Assembly: GCA_044221445.1 (NCBI GenBank)
Contig: JBGAPF010000006.1
Span: 1-64,000, forward strand
Length of the DNA: 64,000 nt
Source of the DNA: JBDHTS01 sp044221445
GTDB lineage: Bacteria; Pseudomonadota; Alphaproteobacteria; Micavibrionales; Micavibrionaceae
Reading direction: 5' to 3'
The notes beneath the pieces are model-generated. The model saw only the letters and a program-made list of their open reading frames with translations. It ran no database searches and had not been told where the DNA came from. How positions within the stretch are numbered: position 1 is the stretch's first letter; every line of letters begins with the position of its first letter. Below, piece by piece: positions 43,508 through 52,685 of the stretch. The position numbers and the translations under genes are program-made.

Positions 43508-45832
43508 TTAACGTTTTTCAGAGGCGGTCACTGGAAGGCGTATGGTCACCGATGTGCCGGCGCCCGGCTCGCTTTTCAAGGCAACCGTGCCGTCATGCAG
43601 TTCGACGATATTTTTTACCAGTGTGAGTCCCAGCCCGGCACCGCGCCCTGTCGACTGTCCCTGTACGCGCTCGAATGGTTCGAAGATCCTCGTCTGGTCT
43701 TCCGGAAGAATGCCGGCACCCGTATCTTCGACTGTAACATAAAGGAAACTATTATCAGACCAGGCTTTTAAGAGGATGCGGCCCTTGGGCGGCGTATGGG
43801 CGATGGCATTGCGTATCAGGTTCAGAAAAACCTGCTTCAGCCTGCGTTCATCGGCTAAAACAGATCCTGCATTCTTATCGACGTCCAGGCTTATATCGAT
43901 CTCTTCCTTCATCGCCCAGTCCTTGGTCAGGACCAGAATGCTTTCCAGAGAGTCTCCAATAGAGACATATTCTTTTTTGAGCGACATGTATCCGGCCTCG
44001 ATGGTCGAAAGGTCGAGAATGTCATTGATAAGGGAGACGAGACGCTCTCCGGCCTCCTGCATCCCTGCAGTATATTCCTTCTGGCGCGCGTTCATCGGTC
44101 CGAAATATTCGTTTCCCAGGATTTCGGCAAAGCCGACGATGGTGCTTAAAGGCGTTCGCAGCTGATAGGAAACATTGGCCAGGAAATCGAGCTTGAGGCG
44201 TTCAGCGGCCTCCAGCGCGGCGTTCTTTTCGCGCAGCGCGTTTTCCACCCGCGCGGTATCGGTCATGTCGACATGCGTGACGAGGACGCCGCCATCGGGC
44301 AGAGGCACGGTGGAACAGGCGACCAGCGACCCGTCGGCGCGCTCCAGCCGCCCCTTGCCCATCCGTCGCTCCAGGCACTGGGCGATGATGTTTCTCTGTG
44401 CTTCGGGCCAGGACTCAGGCCCGAAAGAGGATTTCAGCCTTTCTACAAGGCGGCTGACATGGGGCTCCCCCTGCAGATCTTCGGGATGAAGGTTCCAGAG
44501 GCGCGCAAAAGACGGATTCCATAATTTGACTCTGCCGTCGCCGCCGAACACCGCCACGCCCTCGCTTAAATTGTCGAGCGTCTCTTTCTGCACCGCGACA
44601 AGGGTATTATATGAGGATTCGAGGGCAAGCCGGCTGCTCACATCCTCGAACGTCATCATCAGCCCGCCTTGCGGCCGGGGCACGACAAGCATGCGCAACG
44701 CCGTGCTGTCGGGCAGATAAAGCATTTCCTCATGCGGCCCGATCACCCCCGTGAACATGTTGAGCCAGCCCTGCTTGAAGCGCCTGAAATCGGCCTGTTC
44801 GGGAAGCCGCCGGTTTTCGCGCAGTTTTTCCATCAGATCGGAAAGCTTGGGCCGGGTGTTGAGATAGGAATCTTCAAGGTCCCACAGATGCGCGAAGGCG
44901 GTATTGAAAAACTCAAGCCGCTGCGCTGAATCGAACAGACCGATGGCGGTACCCAGCTGCCCCAGCAATTCGTTATGCGCTGAAGCGTAGCGCCGATGTT
45001 CTGTCTCCAGTTCTTCTTCGCGGGTCAGATCGACGGCACTGCCGAGCGTGCCGTACGTATCAGGCAGCGGCTGCTCCGTGATCTGCATCAGCCTCCGGCG
45101 CCCTTCCATGACGATATGGGCTGTGGTTTGTTCGGCGCGACCACGCACACGGGCGTCCTCGGCCAGCAGGCGACCGGCCTGTTTAACGGGCGACGGCGCC
45201 TTCCGCAACGGTTTGGCGGGTAATTCCTTCTGGTCCGCGACGACCGTGGCCGGGGTAGCCTCGACCGCCTGCGCATAAGCCCGGTTGCACCAGACCAGCT
45301 GACCCTCTTCATCACGCATCCACAAAGGCGAGGGAACAAGGTCCAGAGCGGCCTGCAGGCGTTCCCGCTCCTGTGTCTCCGCTTCGCGCGCCGCCTGAAT
45401 CGTGTCATTCTGGCGGTGCGTTTGGGTGTCATCTTCCAACCAGAGGATATCGAGACGGCTTGTTCCTGAAAGGTCCTGTCCGCGGCGGCCGGATAGTCGG
45501 AACACCCTGGTGCCGGATGCATTGCGGGCGGCAAGGGTAAATGTCTGGCCGGGGGCTTTCAGGCCGGCGAACAACCCTTCCAGCGCGGCGCCGTCGTCCG
45601 GTGAAAGGGCATGCTGGACATCCTGTAGATTACGCACGGAAGGCAGGCCGAGTAAAGCGCAAAATCCCTGGCTGTACGCGACCGTACCGTCTTCGGCGAA
45701 GCCGCAATATTCCCCCGGCACGGCATCGAGAAATGCCTCCAGCCTGGATTGCCCGGGCGACGGGGCGGCGGATTTTCGTCCGCCGAGCCAGCCGGTCAGC
45801 CCCCTTTTTTCATTTTTTGCGATCCCGTCCAC
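43508..45832 (-). CDS. divL: DivL-like PAS sensor kinase homologue with Tyr in place of the His
   Basis: A 774-residue cytosolic protein with several PAS-like domains (about residues 30-530), a HisKA-type dimerisation domain and a HATPase_c domain. The usual phospho-acceptor segment reads DFLANVSYQLRTPL: a tyrosine (Tyr556, codon TAT) replaces the His. This is the hallmark of DivL, the Caulobacter pseudokinase (Tyr550, similar length), which senses DivK phosphorylation and controls CckA and hence CtrA. The ATPase domain looks intact, with LNLIRNAIAH, VEDTGAGI and GRGAGLGLT. The start is a GTG at 45832; an in-frame stop lies four codons upstream and no good ribosome site is seen. Unlike in relatives, tsaE is not next to it. 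Confidence 0.85.
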   Translation of the reverse strand: MDGIAKNEKRGLTGWLGGRKSAAPSPGQSRLEAFLDAVPGEYCGFAEDGTVAYSQGFCALLGLPSVRNLQDVQHALSPDDGAALEGLFAGLKAPGQTFTLAARNASGTRVFRLSGRRGQDLSGTSRLDILWLEDDTQTHRQNDTIQAAREAETQERERLQAALDLVPSPLWMRDEEGQLVWCNRAYAQAVEATPATVVADQKELPAKPLRKAPSPVKQAGRLLAEDARVRGRAEQTTAHIVMEGRRRLMQITEQPLPDTYGTLGSAVDLTREEELETEHRRYASAHNELLGQLGTAIGLFDSAQRLEFFNTAFAHLWDLEDSYLNTRPKLSDLMEKLRENRRLPEQADFRRFKQGWLNMFTGVIGPHEEMLYLPDSTALRMLVVPRPQGGLMMTFEDVSSRLALESSYNTLVAVQKETLDNLSEGVAVFGGDGRVKLWNPSFARLWNLHPEDLQGEPHVSRLVERLKSSFGPESWPEAQRNIIAQCLERRMGKGRLERADGSLVACSTVPLPDGGVLVTHVDMTDTARVENALREKNAALEAAERLKLDFLANVSYQLRTPLSTIVGFAEILGNEYFGPMNARQKEYTAGMQEAGERLVSLINDILDLSTIEAGYMSLKKEYVSIGDSLESILVLTKDWAMKEEIDISLDVDKNAGSVLADERRLKQVFLNLIRNAIAHTPPKGRILLKAWSDNSFLYVTVEDTGAGILPEDQTRIFEPFERVQGQSTGRGAGLGLTLVKNIVELHDGTVALKSEPGAGTSVTIRLPVTASEKR

Positions 45833-45912
45833 GACAGGAGTCTAAAGCCAGCCTCGGCAAAGGACAAGATTGGAAAACCGGCGCAGGCGACTTGCCACCA
45901 GCCTTGAAGAAA

Positions 45913-46413
45913 TTATTTCAGCTTCGCCGGTTCCGGCTCCGCGCCGCCCCAGGGCATGGGCGTGACGACCGCGACCGCGTTTTTGGGCGATCCCTCGACC
46001 ACGCGGTCGCTCCAGGTCAGGTAGACCAGGGACCCGTTGGCGTCGTCGTAAAACCGCGTGACGTGCAGACGCTTGAAAATCAGCGACCGGCGTTCGTTGA
46101 ACACCTCTTCGCCCTTCACCCCTTTGCGGATCGGCGCTGTGTAGGCGACCGGACCGGTCTGGCGGCAGGCGATGCTGGCGTCCGACAGATCTTCCGCCAC
46201 GCCGAACGCGCCCGAGATGCCGCCGGTCACCGGGCGGCTGACGTAACAGGTAACACCCCGGATGGCAGGGTCTTCGAACGCCGCGATCTTGATCTTGTGG
46301 TTGGGCCCGATCAGCTTGAAGACGGTGCTGACCTCCCCGACCGGCCGGCCGTCATTGGCGAAGGCCGCGCCGGGCATCAGCATGGCCAGAACGGCGAACA
46401 CAAAAAATCTCAT
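45913..46413 (-). CDS. creA: CreA family periplasmic protein
   Basis: A 166-residue exported protein with a signal peptide (cleavage about residue 19, after AFA). The CreA pattern is clear: IAAFEDPAIRGVTCYVSRP, GGISGAFGVAEDLSDASIACRQ, KRLHVTRFYDD, LVYLTWSDRVVEGSPKNAV. The two Cys probably form a disulphide. CreA is widespread but its function is not known. Its ATG overlaps the stop of the upstream AAA gene (ATGA), so it is coupled to it. Confidence 0.9.
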   Translation of the reverse strand: MRFFVFAVLAMLMPGAAFANDGRPVGEVSTVFKLIGPNHKIKIAAFEDPAIRGVTCYVSRPVTGGISGAFGVAEDLSDASIACRQTGPVAYTAPIRKGVKGEEVFNERRSLIFKRLHVTRFYDDANGSLVYLTWSDRVVEGSPKNAVAVVTPMPWGGAEPEPAKLK

Positions 46414-48197
46414 CGTTCTTCCTTCACGATCTGCAGGCGGCTGCGCCCGGTATCCCAGGGCAGGTCTTCCATATGGATGCGCACGATTTCTTCCTTCTGA
46501 TGCAGGCGGTTGCGGACCACGCGCCGCGCCTGCCGCGCGATGGTCTGTTCGAACAGGGTGCGGACGCCCCGGCCGTTGGCGTTGAACAGGCCGCCCTGTT
46601 TCGCGGCCTGCGCCATGTGCCTGTCGATCTCGCCTTCCACGCCGTCGCCGAAGACATACTGGTAATCCGCCGCGAACAGGCGGAACAGCTGCCCGGCCTC
46701 GGCGGGCCCCGTCGGCGGAAATTCGAAAGTATGGGTAAAGCGCGACCGGATGCCGGGGTTGGCGGCAAAAAACGTCTTCATCGGCCCCGGATAACCGGCG
46801 ATGATGATCAGCAGGTCGTCGCGCCGGTCCTCCATGAATTTCAGGATGACCTCGATCGCGTGGCGGCCGTAATCGCGCGCCGAATCCGACACGCCGAGGG
46901 CATAGGCCTCGTCGATGAACAGCACGCCGCCGACCGCTTCCTCCAGTTTCGCGCGGGTCAGCTTCTCGGTCTGGCCGATATATTCGCCGACCAGCCCGCT
47001 GCGGTCGGTCTCGACCAGATGGCCTTTTTTCAGCAGCCCGGCGTCTTTCAGCACCTGGCCGATCAACCGCGCCGTCATCGTCTTGCCGGTGCCGGGGTCG
47101 CCCAGGAACGCCATGTGCAGGGACAGGGGAATGGGTTTCAGGCCGTTCAGAATGCGCAAATCCTGCAGCCGCCCCAGATTGACCAGGCGCGCCACGTCTT
47201 CCTTGATGGCGGGCAGGCCGACCAGCCCGTCGAGCGGCGCCAGGATATCTTCCTCGGATTTAACGATCTCGGGCCTGGCTTCGGATTGGGGGCTGAACAG
47301 CGCCGCCTCCGCGTCCCGGCCCGCCCGGGCCAGGCGCGGATAGGACGGCGAGAAAAACCGCAGCGGCGATCCCGGCGGCTGCGCGGGCAGCCTCGGCTTG
47401 GTTTTCAGGAATTCGCGCACATGCAGGTTCAGCCAGGTCTCGGCTTCGGGATACCCGTCGTTCATCGCCTCGACGACCAGCATCAGCCCGCCGTCCCGGT
47501 CCGGCGGAAGGCCGCCAAGCCCCAGATATTCGCAGACGCCGGTCAGGAACTTGACCTTCGCCTTCAGGCCGGGCTCGACGCTTTTGTTCGCGAGGCACAA
47601 TATGCCGGCGTCCTGCAGCAGCGCGACCGCTTCCTTCTGGTCGCGCATGTCGCCGCTGCCGTGCAGGTGCGCGGCCAGGTCCGCCAGGGCCCAGACATGC
47701 CCGCGCCGTCCGGCGCGGCGCAGGACGGCCAGCATCATCGCCTCCTGCCCGTCCTTCATGAAGATGTCGCACATGGCGTGGAACGCGAACGATTCCTCGG
47801 CGAAGGCGTCCAGCGGTTTCGACGCGCCCGGTTTTGCCGATCCGGCGCGCTCGGCGTAAAGATAGCTCAGATAGGTCTTGGCGCTCTCGTCCCCCGCCAG
47901 GAAGGCGCGGCCCAGGTAATCGGACGCCCGGTCGAAACTGGCCGCCACGCGCGGCAGCCATTGTTTCGCCTGCGGCTGCCCGCTCTGGCTGCGCCGGCGG
48001 TATTTTTCATGCCGCATCAGCTCGATCTCGCCCAGCGTGCGCCAGACTTCGGGGTCGTCGGTATGGGACGCGGCGCATTTCATGGCAAGGGTCAGCGTCC
48101 GGCGCAACAGCCGGAAAGGCTTCGACCCGCTGACGGGCTGAAAGGATTCGAGCGCGGACAGGGCCGCCTTGAATTCCCGGAGATCGCTGTCGGACAT
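46410..48197 (-). CDS. CbbX/SpoVK-like AAA ATPase with a helical-repeat N-terminal region
   Basis: A 595-residue protein. The C-terminal third is a CbbX/SpoVK-type AAA module: Walker A GDPGTGKTMTA (about residue 363), a pore-loop-like region GLVGEYIGQT, Walker B VLFIDEAYALG and the sensor region AGYPGPMKTFFAANPGIRSRF. The first 310 residues are helical with Sel1/TPR-like units (DRASDYLGRAFLAGDESA, and DQKEAVALLQDAGILCLAN), a probable protein-binding platform. CbbX itself remodels Rubisco, but no Rubisco gene is here, so the client is unknown. The ATG at 48197 with AAGAGG before it is preferred over a GTG at 48212. The stop overlaps creA. Confidence 0.82.
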   Translation of the reverse strand: MSDSDLREFKAALSALESFQPVSGSKPFRLLRRTLTLAMKCAASHTDDPEVWRTLGEIELMRHEKYRRRSQSGQPQAKQWLPRVAASFDRASDYLGRAFLAGDESAKTYLSYLYAERAGSAKPGASKPLDAFAEESFAFHAMCDIFMKDGQEAMMLAVLRRAGRRGHVWALADLAAHLHGSGDMRDQKEAVALLQDAGILCLANKSVEPGLKAKVKFLTGVCEYLGLGGLPPDRDGGLMLVVEAMNDGYPEAETWLNLHVREFLKTKPRLPAQPPGSPLRFFSPSYPRLARAGRDAEAALFSPQSEARPEIVKSEEDILAPLDGLVGLPAIKEDVARLVNLGRLQDLRILNGLKPIPLSLHMAFLGDPGTGKTMTARLIGQVLKDAGLLKKGHLVETDRSGLVGEYIGQTEKLTRAKLEEAVGGVLFIDEAYALGVSDSARDYGRHAIEVILKFMEDRRDDLLIIIAGYPGPMKTFFAANPGIRSRFTHTFEFPPTGPAEAGQLFRLFAADYQYVFGDGVEGEIDRHMAQAAKQGGLFNANGRGVRTLFEQTIARQARRVVRNRLHQKEEIVRIHMEDLPWDTGRSRLQIVKEER

Positions 48198-48369
48198 GGC
48201 GGACCTCTTCACTGATATGCGCTTTGAGGTGAAGTATGCCGGAAGCGGTGCGCGTCAAACAAGAAAAAACGCAGCGGCATTTTCCGCAAAGCGCCTATGA
48301 AAACCTTGAACTTTCCCCGCCTTCGTTTAAGGTGGGCCATGTTCCACCGAAAGCCTCAAGGATTGCCCG

Positions 48370-49968
48370 ATGCCGCAGACCGCGCAAACCCCGTCCCCTA
48401 TCCCCCAGGCCCATGACCGCATTCTGATTCTGGATTTCGGCAGCCAGGTGACCCAGCTGATCGCGCGGCGGATCCGGGAATCGGGCGTGTACTGCGAGAT
48501 CTGGCCCTTCAATCAGGCGGATGAGAAGCGTATCCGGGCCTACGCGCCGAAGGGCATCGTCCTCTCCGGCGGCCCGGCCAGCGTGACGGAGGAAGACAGC
48601 CCCCGCGCCCCGGACTGCGTGTTCACGATGAACGTTCCCGTGCTCGGCATCTGCTACGGCCAGCAGACGATGGTGGAACAGCTGGGCGGCAAGGTCGAAC
48701 CCGGCGACGCGTCCGGCAACGGCCGCGAATTCGGCCGCGCCTATGTCGACATGGTGGAGGATACGGATTTCGACGGCGTCTGGACGAAAGGCGGCCGCGA
48801 ACAGGTGTGGATGAGCCACGGCGACCGCGTGACGAAACTGCCCGAAGGCTTCCGCGTCATCGGCAAATCGCACGGCGCGCCCTACGCCTTCGTCGCGGAT
48901 GAGAAGCGCCGCTTCTACGGCGTGCAGTTCCATCCGGAGGTGATGCACACCCCCCACGGCGCGCAGCTCTATAAAAACTTCACCCACGCCATCTGCGGCT
49001 GTTCGGGCGACTGGACCATGGCCGCCTTCCGCGCCGAGGCCATCGAGAAGATCCGCAAACAGGTGGGCAAGGGCCGCGTCATCTGCGGCCTGTCCGGCGG
49101 CGTGGATTCGAGCGTCACCGCCGTGCTGCTGCACGAGGCGATCGGCGACCAGCTGACCTGCATCTATGTCGATACCGGCCTGATGCGCACCGCTGAAAGC
49201 GAACAGGTGGTTGACCTGTTCCGCAACCATTACAACATCCCGCTGATCCATGAGGACGCGGGCGAAAAATTCCTCGGCGCGCTCCAGGGCGTTTCGGACC
49301 CGGAGATGAAGCGCAAGGCCATCGGCGCCCTGTTCATCGACGCGTTCGAGGACGTGGCCTCCCGCGTCGGCAAGGTGGAATTTCTCGCGCAGGGCACGCT
49401 CTACCCCGACGTGATCGAATCGGTCAGCTTCACCGGCGGCCCGTCGGTCACGATCAAGAGCCACCACAATGTCGGCGGCCTGCCGGAAAAGATGAAGCTG
49501 AAACTGGTCGAACCCCTGCGCGAACTGTTCAAGGACGAAGTGCGCGCGCTCGGCGTCGAACTTGGCATGCACCCCGATTTCGTGAAGCGCCACCCCTTCC
49601 CGGGGCCCGGCCTCGCCATCCGCATCCCGGGCGAGATCACGAAGGAAAAGCTCGATATCCTGCGCAAGGCCGACGCCGTGTATCTTGAGGAAATCCGCAA
49701 CGCGGGTTTGTACGACGCGATCTGGCAAGCCTTCGCCGTGCTCCTCCCCGTCAAGACCGTCGGCGTGATGGGCGACGGCCGCAGCTACGACCATGTCTGC
49801 GCGCTGCGGGCGGTGACCTCGACCGACGGCATGACCGCCGACTACTACCATTTTGACCATGAATTCTTAAGCCGCGTCGCCACCCGCATCATCAACGAAG
49901 TGCGCGGGATCAACCGCGTGGTGTACGACATTACAAGCAAGCCGCCGGGGACGATTGAGTGGGAGTGA
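48370..49968 (+). CDS. guaA: GMP synthase (glutamine-hydrolysing)
   Basis: Converts XMP to GMP. In 532 residues it joins a class I glutaminase (nucleophile Cys95 in GICYGQQTM, His/Glu in FHPEV) with an ATP-pyrophosphatase domain (SGGVDSSV P-loop) and a C-terminal dimerisation domain ending PPGTIEWE. It is GC-rich to its last codon; the next gene, three bases on, is sharply AT-rich. The 3' end of guaA is a known insertion hotspot for genomic islands in many bacteria, which fits the accessory genes behind it. Confidence 0.97.
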   Translation: MPQTAQTPSPIPQAHDRILILDFGSQVTQLIARRIRESGVYCEIWPFNQADEKRIRAYAPKGIVLSGGPASVTEEDSPRAPDCVFTMNVPVLGICYGQQTMVEQLGGKVEPGDASGNGREFGRAYVDMVEDTDFDGVWTKGGREQVWMSHGDRVTKLPEGFRVIGKSHGAPYAFVADEKRRFYGVQFHPEVMHTPHGAQLYKNFTHAICGCSGDWTMAAFRAEAIEKIRKQVGKGRVICGLSGGVDSSVTAVLLHEAIGDQLTCIYVDTGLMRTAESEQVVDLFRNHYNIPLIHEDAGEKFLGALQGVSDPEMKRKAIGALFIDAFEDVASRVGKVEFLAQGTLYPDVIESVSFTGGPSVTIKSHHNVGGLPEKMKLKLVEPLRELFKDEVRALGVELGMHPDFVKRHPFPGPGLAIRIPGEITKEKLDILRKADAVYLEEIRNAGLYDAIWQAFAVLLPVKTVGVMGDGRSYDHVCALRAVTSTDGMTADYYHFDHEFLSRVATRIINEVRGINRVVYDITSKPPGTIEWE

Positions 49969-49971
49969 TAA

Positions 49972-50904
49972 ATGAAAAGGGGCGTAGTCCTAGCTGGCGT
50001 TGTAAACGCTTATAACTATAACCAAGGGCATAATGTAAAAAGTATTGCGATTAATGATGATATCGTTCGTTCCGCCTTGGTTTATTGGGATAAGATAGAA
50101 ATTCCGGATACTGCTATAGCTAGCGTTATTCTGCCGGAACCTTATGAAACTCTTGCCAAAGAAAATATTTTATCGCGGCAATTTATTGATTGTGGACTGG
50201 GGGGCAGCATACTTGGTGAATTTTTTGGTGAAGGAGGTGAGTTGACCGCAGAAATATCTATAAATGGAGAGCCTCTTGATATAGTAACGATCATTAATCA
50301 AGCACCAGTTAATATTTTCTACGAGTTATCTAAAAGTAAGGAAACTCTTTGGTCATATTTGAAAAACAGCGAAACGGCGGCTGAGCCCCCATCTTCTATA
50401 TTTAATGGAAGATCGCTTATGGTCGAAATAACTAATCGCTTACCAACGCCTGATGCTTCTGTAGCTTTTGATGCCATTTTAAATTTTAAAGAAAAGCGTA
50501 ATGCGGAACTTATGGCACTGCGTACTGAGTTAGATGATATGTATCTAAAACTAGCGCAGCTTCCGGATCTGGATGCTGCCAGAGCGATTGCATTTAATAA
50601 AATTGATTCCACGATTTTAGACCTAAGAAAAGTATCGTCTGAGAGTTTCGTTGTCAGAAATATAAAAGCATTGAAATCTGAAATTAATTGGACTGGAGCT
50701 ATTGGAGCCGCTGCTGCAGTCGGTTTAACAAGTTTGGCGCTAGGGACTGCAACGGAAGTTGCTGCAATTGCAGGAGGTTTCGCTGCTATAGGAAACGGGA
50801 TTAAAATTTCTTCATCTACCGAAGTTTTTGGCAAGAAACTGCCCGAGAGATTATTGCCGTATAAATATGCCCTAGATGTAAGGAATGATCTTATAGGTAC
50901 CTAA
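49972..50904 (+). CDS. AT-rich membrane-associated protein of unknown function behind guaA
   Basis: A 310-residue protein, probably acquired: its codons are AT-rich against GC-rich guaA next door. The N-terminal half looks soluble and mixed alpha/beta (KRGVVLAGVVNAYNYNQGHN at the start). Residues about 165-215 form a charged helical, coiled-coil-like segment (FKEKRNAELMALRTELDDMY). Residues about 243-272 are a hydrophobic, Gly/Ala-rich pair of short helices that may insert in a membrane. The start motif loosely recalls DUF6236-type proteins, a weak memory-based resemblance. It ends 10 bases from a convergent AAA gene. Possible roles include a defence or island-stability protein; nothing proves it. 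Confidence 0.65.
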   Translation: MKRGVVLAGVVNAYNYNQGHNVKSIAINDDIVRSALVYWDKIEIPDTAIASVILPEPYETLAKENILSRQFIDCGLGGSILGEFFGEGGELTAEISINGEPLDIVTIINQAPVNIFYELSKSKETLWSYLKNSETAAEPPSSIFNGRSLMVEITNRLPTPDASVAFDAILNFKEKRNAELMALRTELDDMYLKLAQLPDLDAARAIAFNKIDSTILDLRKVSSESFVVRNIKALKSEINWTGAIGAAAAVGLTSLALGTATEVAAIAGGFAAIGNGIKISSSTEVFGKKLPERLLPYKYALDVRNDLIGT

Positions 50905-50914
50905 AACTTATGCG

Positions 50915-52324
50915 CTACCCCTGCGCCAGAACCCGCCGCCCTACAATGTAACAATGCAGACTCGCCGGGATGAATTTGAGCGTCAGATTTCGTCCCGCGG
51001 CCTTCGTTCCGGTGATCGTCTTGGTCGTCACCATCACCTGTTCCAGCTTGTTAGCCTGCGCGAAGCGGATCAGGCTTGAGAGTTTGCCCGGCTGCTCGAA
51101 ATAATGGTCCGACCATTTGACCTCATAAGCCCAGGCGGGCCTCAGCGTGTCGCCGCGCAGCTTCACGATATCCACTTCGCCATTCTGCCAGCGCGCATAG
51201 CGAACCAGGGCGATGTCCGGCGAATGGAACCACTGGGAAAACACGGCGGTTTCCGTCATGTGGCCCATGGCCGGATCGTCTTCGCCGACAGGCGTGAACA
51301 GCGCGGCGCGGATAGATGGCGCTGTGAGATACACTTTAAAATAATGCTCGCGCTCGAAATGTTCCCCCGCCTTATTGATCTTCCGGACGCGGACGATCAG
51401 GAAAGCGGCTTCGAGATATTCGAGATATTTCTTCAGCGTCTCCTTGGCGACGCCAGAGGATTTCGACAGGCCGTCGAGGTTGACTTCGTTGCCGGTGTTA
51501 TAGGACAGGACAGCGAACAGACGGTTCAGTTCCTGCACATCGCGGATGCCGTAAAGGCTCGGCAGATCGCGCAGCAGAACCTTGTCGATAATGTCCTGCC
51601 CGACATAACGGCGCATTTCCACCCGCGCATTGCCGTCGATGACGATTTCGGGATAGCCGCCGTAATTCAGGTAATCGATAAAGCATTTATTCAGCGAGTC
51701 GATGTCCCTGGCTTTATCTTCCCGTGGATCGGTCGGATGATGCTCGATCAGTTCCTCTTCCTTTTTCCTGAAATGAATGAATTCGCTGAAGGTCAAAGGC
51801 GGCAGCATGAATTCTGTGAATCGCCCAGCTCCCGATTCCCGGCTTTTCATTTTCAGCGCCGCCGCCGCCGAGCCGGAAGCGATCAGGCGAAAGGAGGGAT
51901 AGGCGTCCACCATCGCCTTCAGATGAACCTCCCAGTCTTTCAGATACTGGATTTCATCGAAGAAGAGATAGAGTTCGTCGTCGCGCTTCAGCCCGTTATG
52001 CTGCATGAACAGGCCAGTCAGCTTTTCCAGTGAAAGGCCGAGATAGGTTGGCGCATCGATGGAGACATAGAATATTTTTTTGGGATCGATCCCATCCGCG
52101 ATCAACCCTGCGATAGCTTGATACAGCATAACTGTTTTGCCGATCCGCCGTGGCCCCATCAGGATAACAGCGCGGCGCATTCTGGTCTGCGTAACCAGAT
52201 CGTAAAATTTAGTAAAATAAGCCCGCTTTGGATCCGTCATGAATGGGACGAGGGAAAAATCCCGCCACCAGCGGTTATCTAGAACAAGACGGGCCAGAAT
52301 TTCTTCTTTGGTGATGTCTAACAT
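50915..52324 (-). CDS. AAA_14/DUF4143 ATP-binding protein
   Basis: A 469-residue P-loop ATPase of the common AAA_14-DUF4143 type, often found in mobile or variable regions; biochemical function is unclear. Walker A is GPRRIGKT (57-64), Walker B LFFDEIQY (about 120), and the sensor segment RLIASGSAAAAL follows. The DUF4143 part has a helix-turn-helix-like segment GLSKSSGVAKETLKKYLEYL and a C-terminal nuclease-like region with WQNGEVDIV and AYEVKWSD, reminiscent of a PD-(D/E)XK fold. Its GC content is high while its promoter region is strongly AT-rich. It could be a toxin-like or genome-maintenance factor. Confidence 0.85.
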   Translation of the reverse strand: MLDITKEEILARLVLDNRWWRDFSLVPFMTDPKRAYFTKFYDLVTQTRMRRAVILMGPRRIGKTVMLYQAIAGLIADGIDPKKIFYVSIDAPTYLGLSLEKLTGLFMQHNGLKRDDELYLFFDEIQYLKDWEVHLKAMVDAYPSFRLIASGSAAAALKMKSRESGAGRFTEFMLPPLTFSEFIHFRKKEEELIEHHPTDPREDKARDIDSLNKCFIDYLNYGGYPEIVIDGNARVEMRRYVGQDIIDKVLLRDLPSLYGIRDVQELNRLFAVLSYNTGNEVNLDGLSKSSGVAKETLKKYLEYLEAAFLIVRVRKINKAGEHFEREHYFKVYLTAPSIRAALFTPVGEDDPAMGHMTETAVFSQWFHSPDIALVRYARWQNGEVDIVKLRGDTLRPAWAYEVKWSDHYFEQPGKLSSLIRFAQANKLEQVMVTTKTITGTKAAGRNLTLKFIPASLHCYIVGRRVLAQG

Positions 52325-52349
52325 AAGAATTCTTTCAATAAGACTATTT

Positions 52350-52378
52350 ATTTTCTCTTATTTGTAAAAAACTGTCAA
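52350..52378 (-). promoter_or_regulatory. Likely promoter of the DUF4143 gene
   Basis: On the minus strand a consensus TTGACA (52373-52378) is followed after 17 bases by GAAAAT (52350-52355), a fair -10 match, about 25 bases before the ATG at 52324. The area is AT-rich. A 10-bp inverted repeat (TTTCTCTTAT at 52352-52361, ATAAGAGAAA at 52416-52425) overlaps the promoter and may be an operator. Confidence 0.55.
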
Positions 52379-52550
52379 CCCACTGTCATAAAAGAGATAA
52401 TCTGAAAAATTCTCTATAAGAGAAACGACAGAGTTTTAAATGATTTTAATTATATAACAATCTGATATTAAATAGAAAAAATCTTATAAATAGTGACAGA
52501 GTTTGATGAGAGTCATTAAATGCCTAGCACATTATGATACAACCAATCTC

Positions 52551-52664
52551 ATGAAACTCTACATCGACGTCGATAGCTGCCCACGGGCCATCAAAAAAAT
52601 CCTGTTCCGCGCGGCGGCGCGGGCACGGGTCGAACTTGCTGGTCGTTAATCAAGGGCGATTCTT
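52551..52664 (+). pseudogene. Frameshifted 5' fragment of a yaiI (DUF188) gene
   Basis: The first 32 codons (MKLYIDVDSCPRAIKKILFR and on) match the start of the intact yaiI at 54471 (MKLWVDADACPKAIKEILFR). After ...RVEL the fragment lacks two bases relative to the intact gene, so it reaches a TAA at 52647-52649; past this the other frame briefly continues as LVVNQ, matching LVANQ in yaiI. Similarity ends around 52664, just before the exported-protein gene. It is thus a decayed partial copy, about 1.9 kb from the intact gene. The DNA copies differ at many positions, so the duplication is old or the second copy came from a relative. Confidence 0.85.
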
Positions 52665-52685
52665 CCCCTTTATAACAATGGCGCC

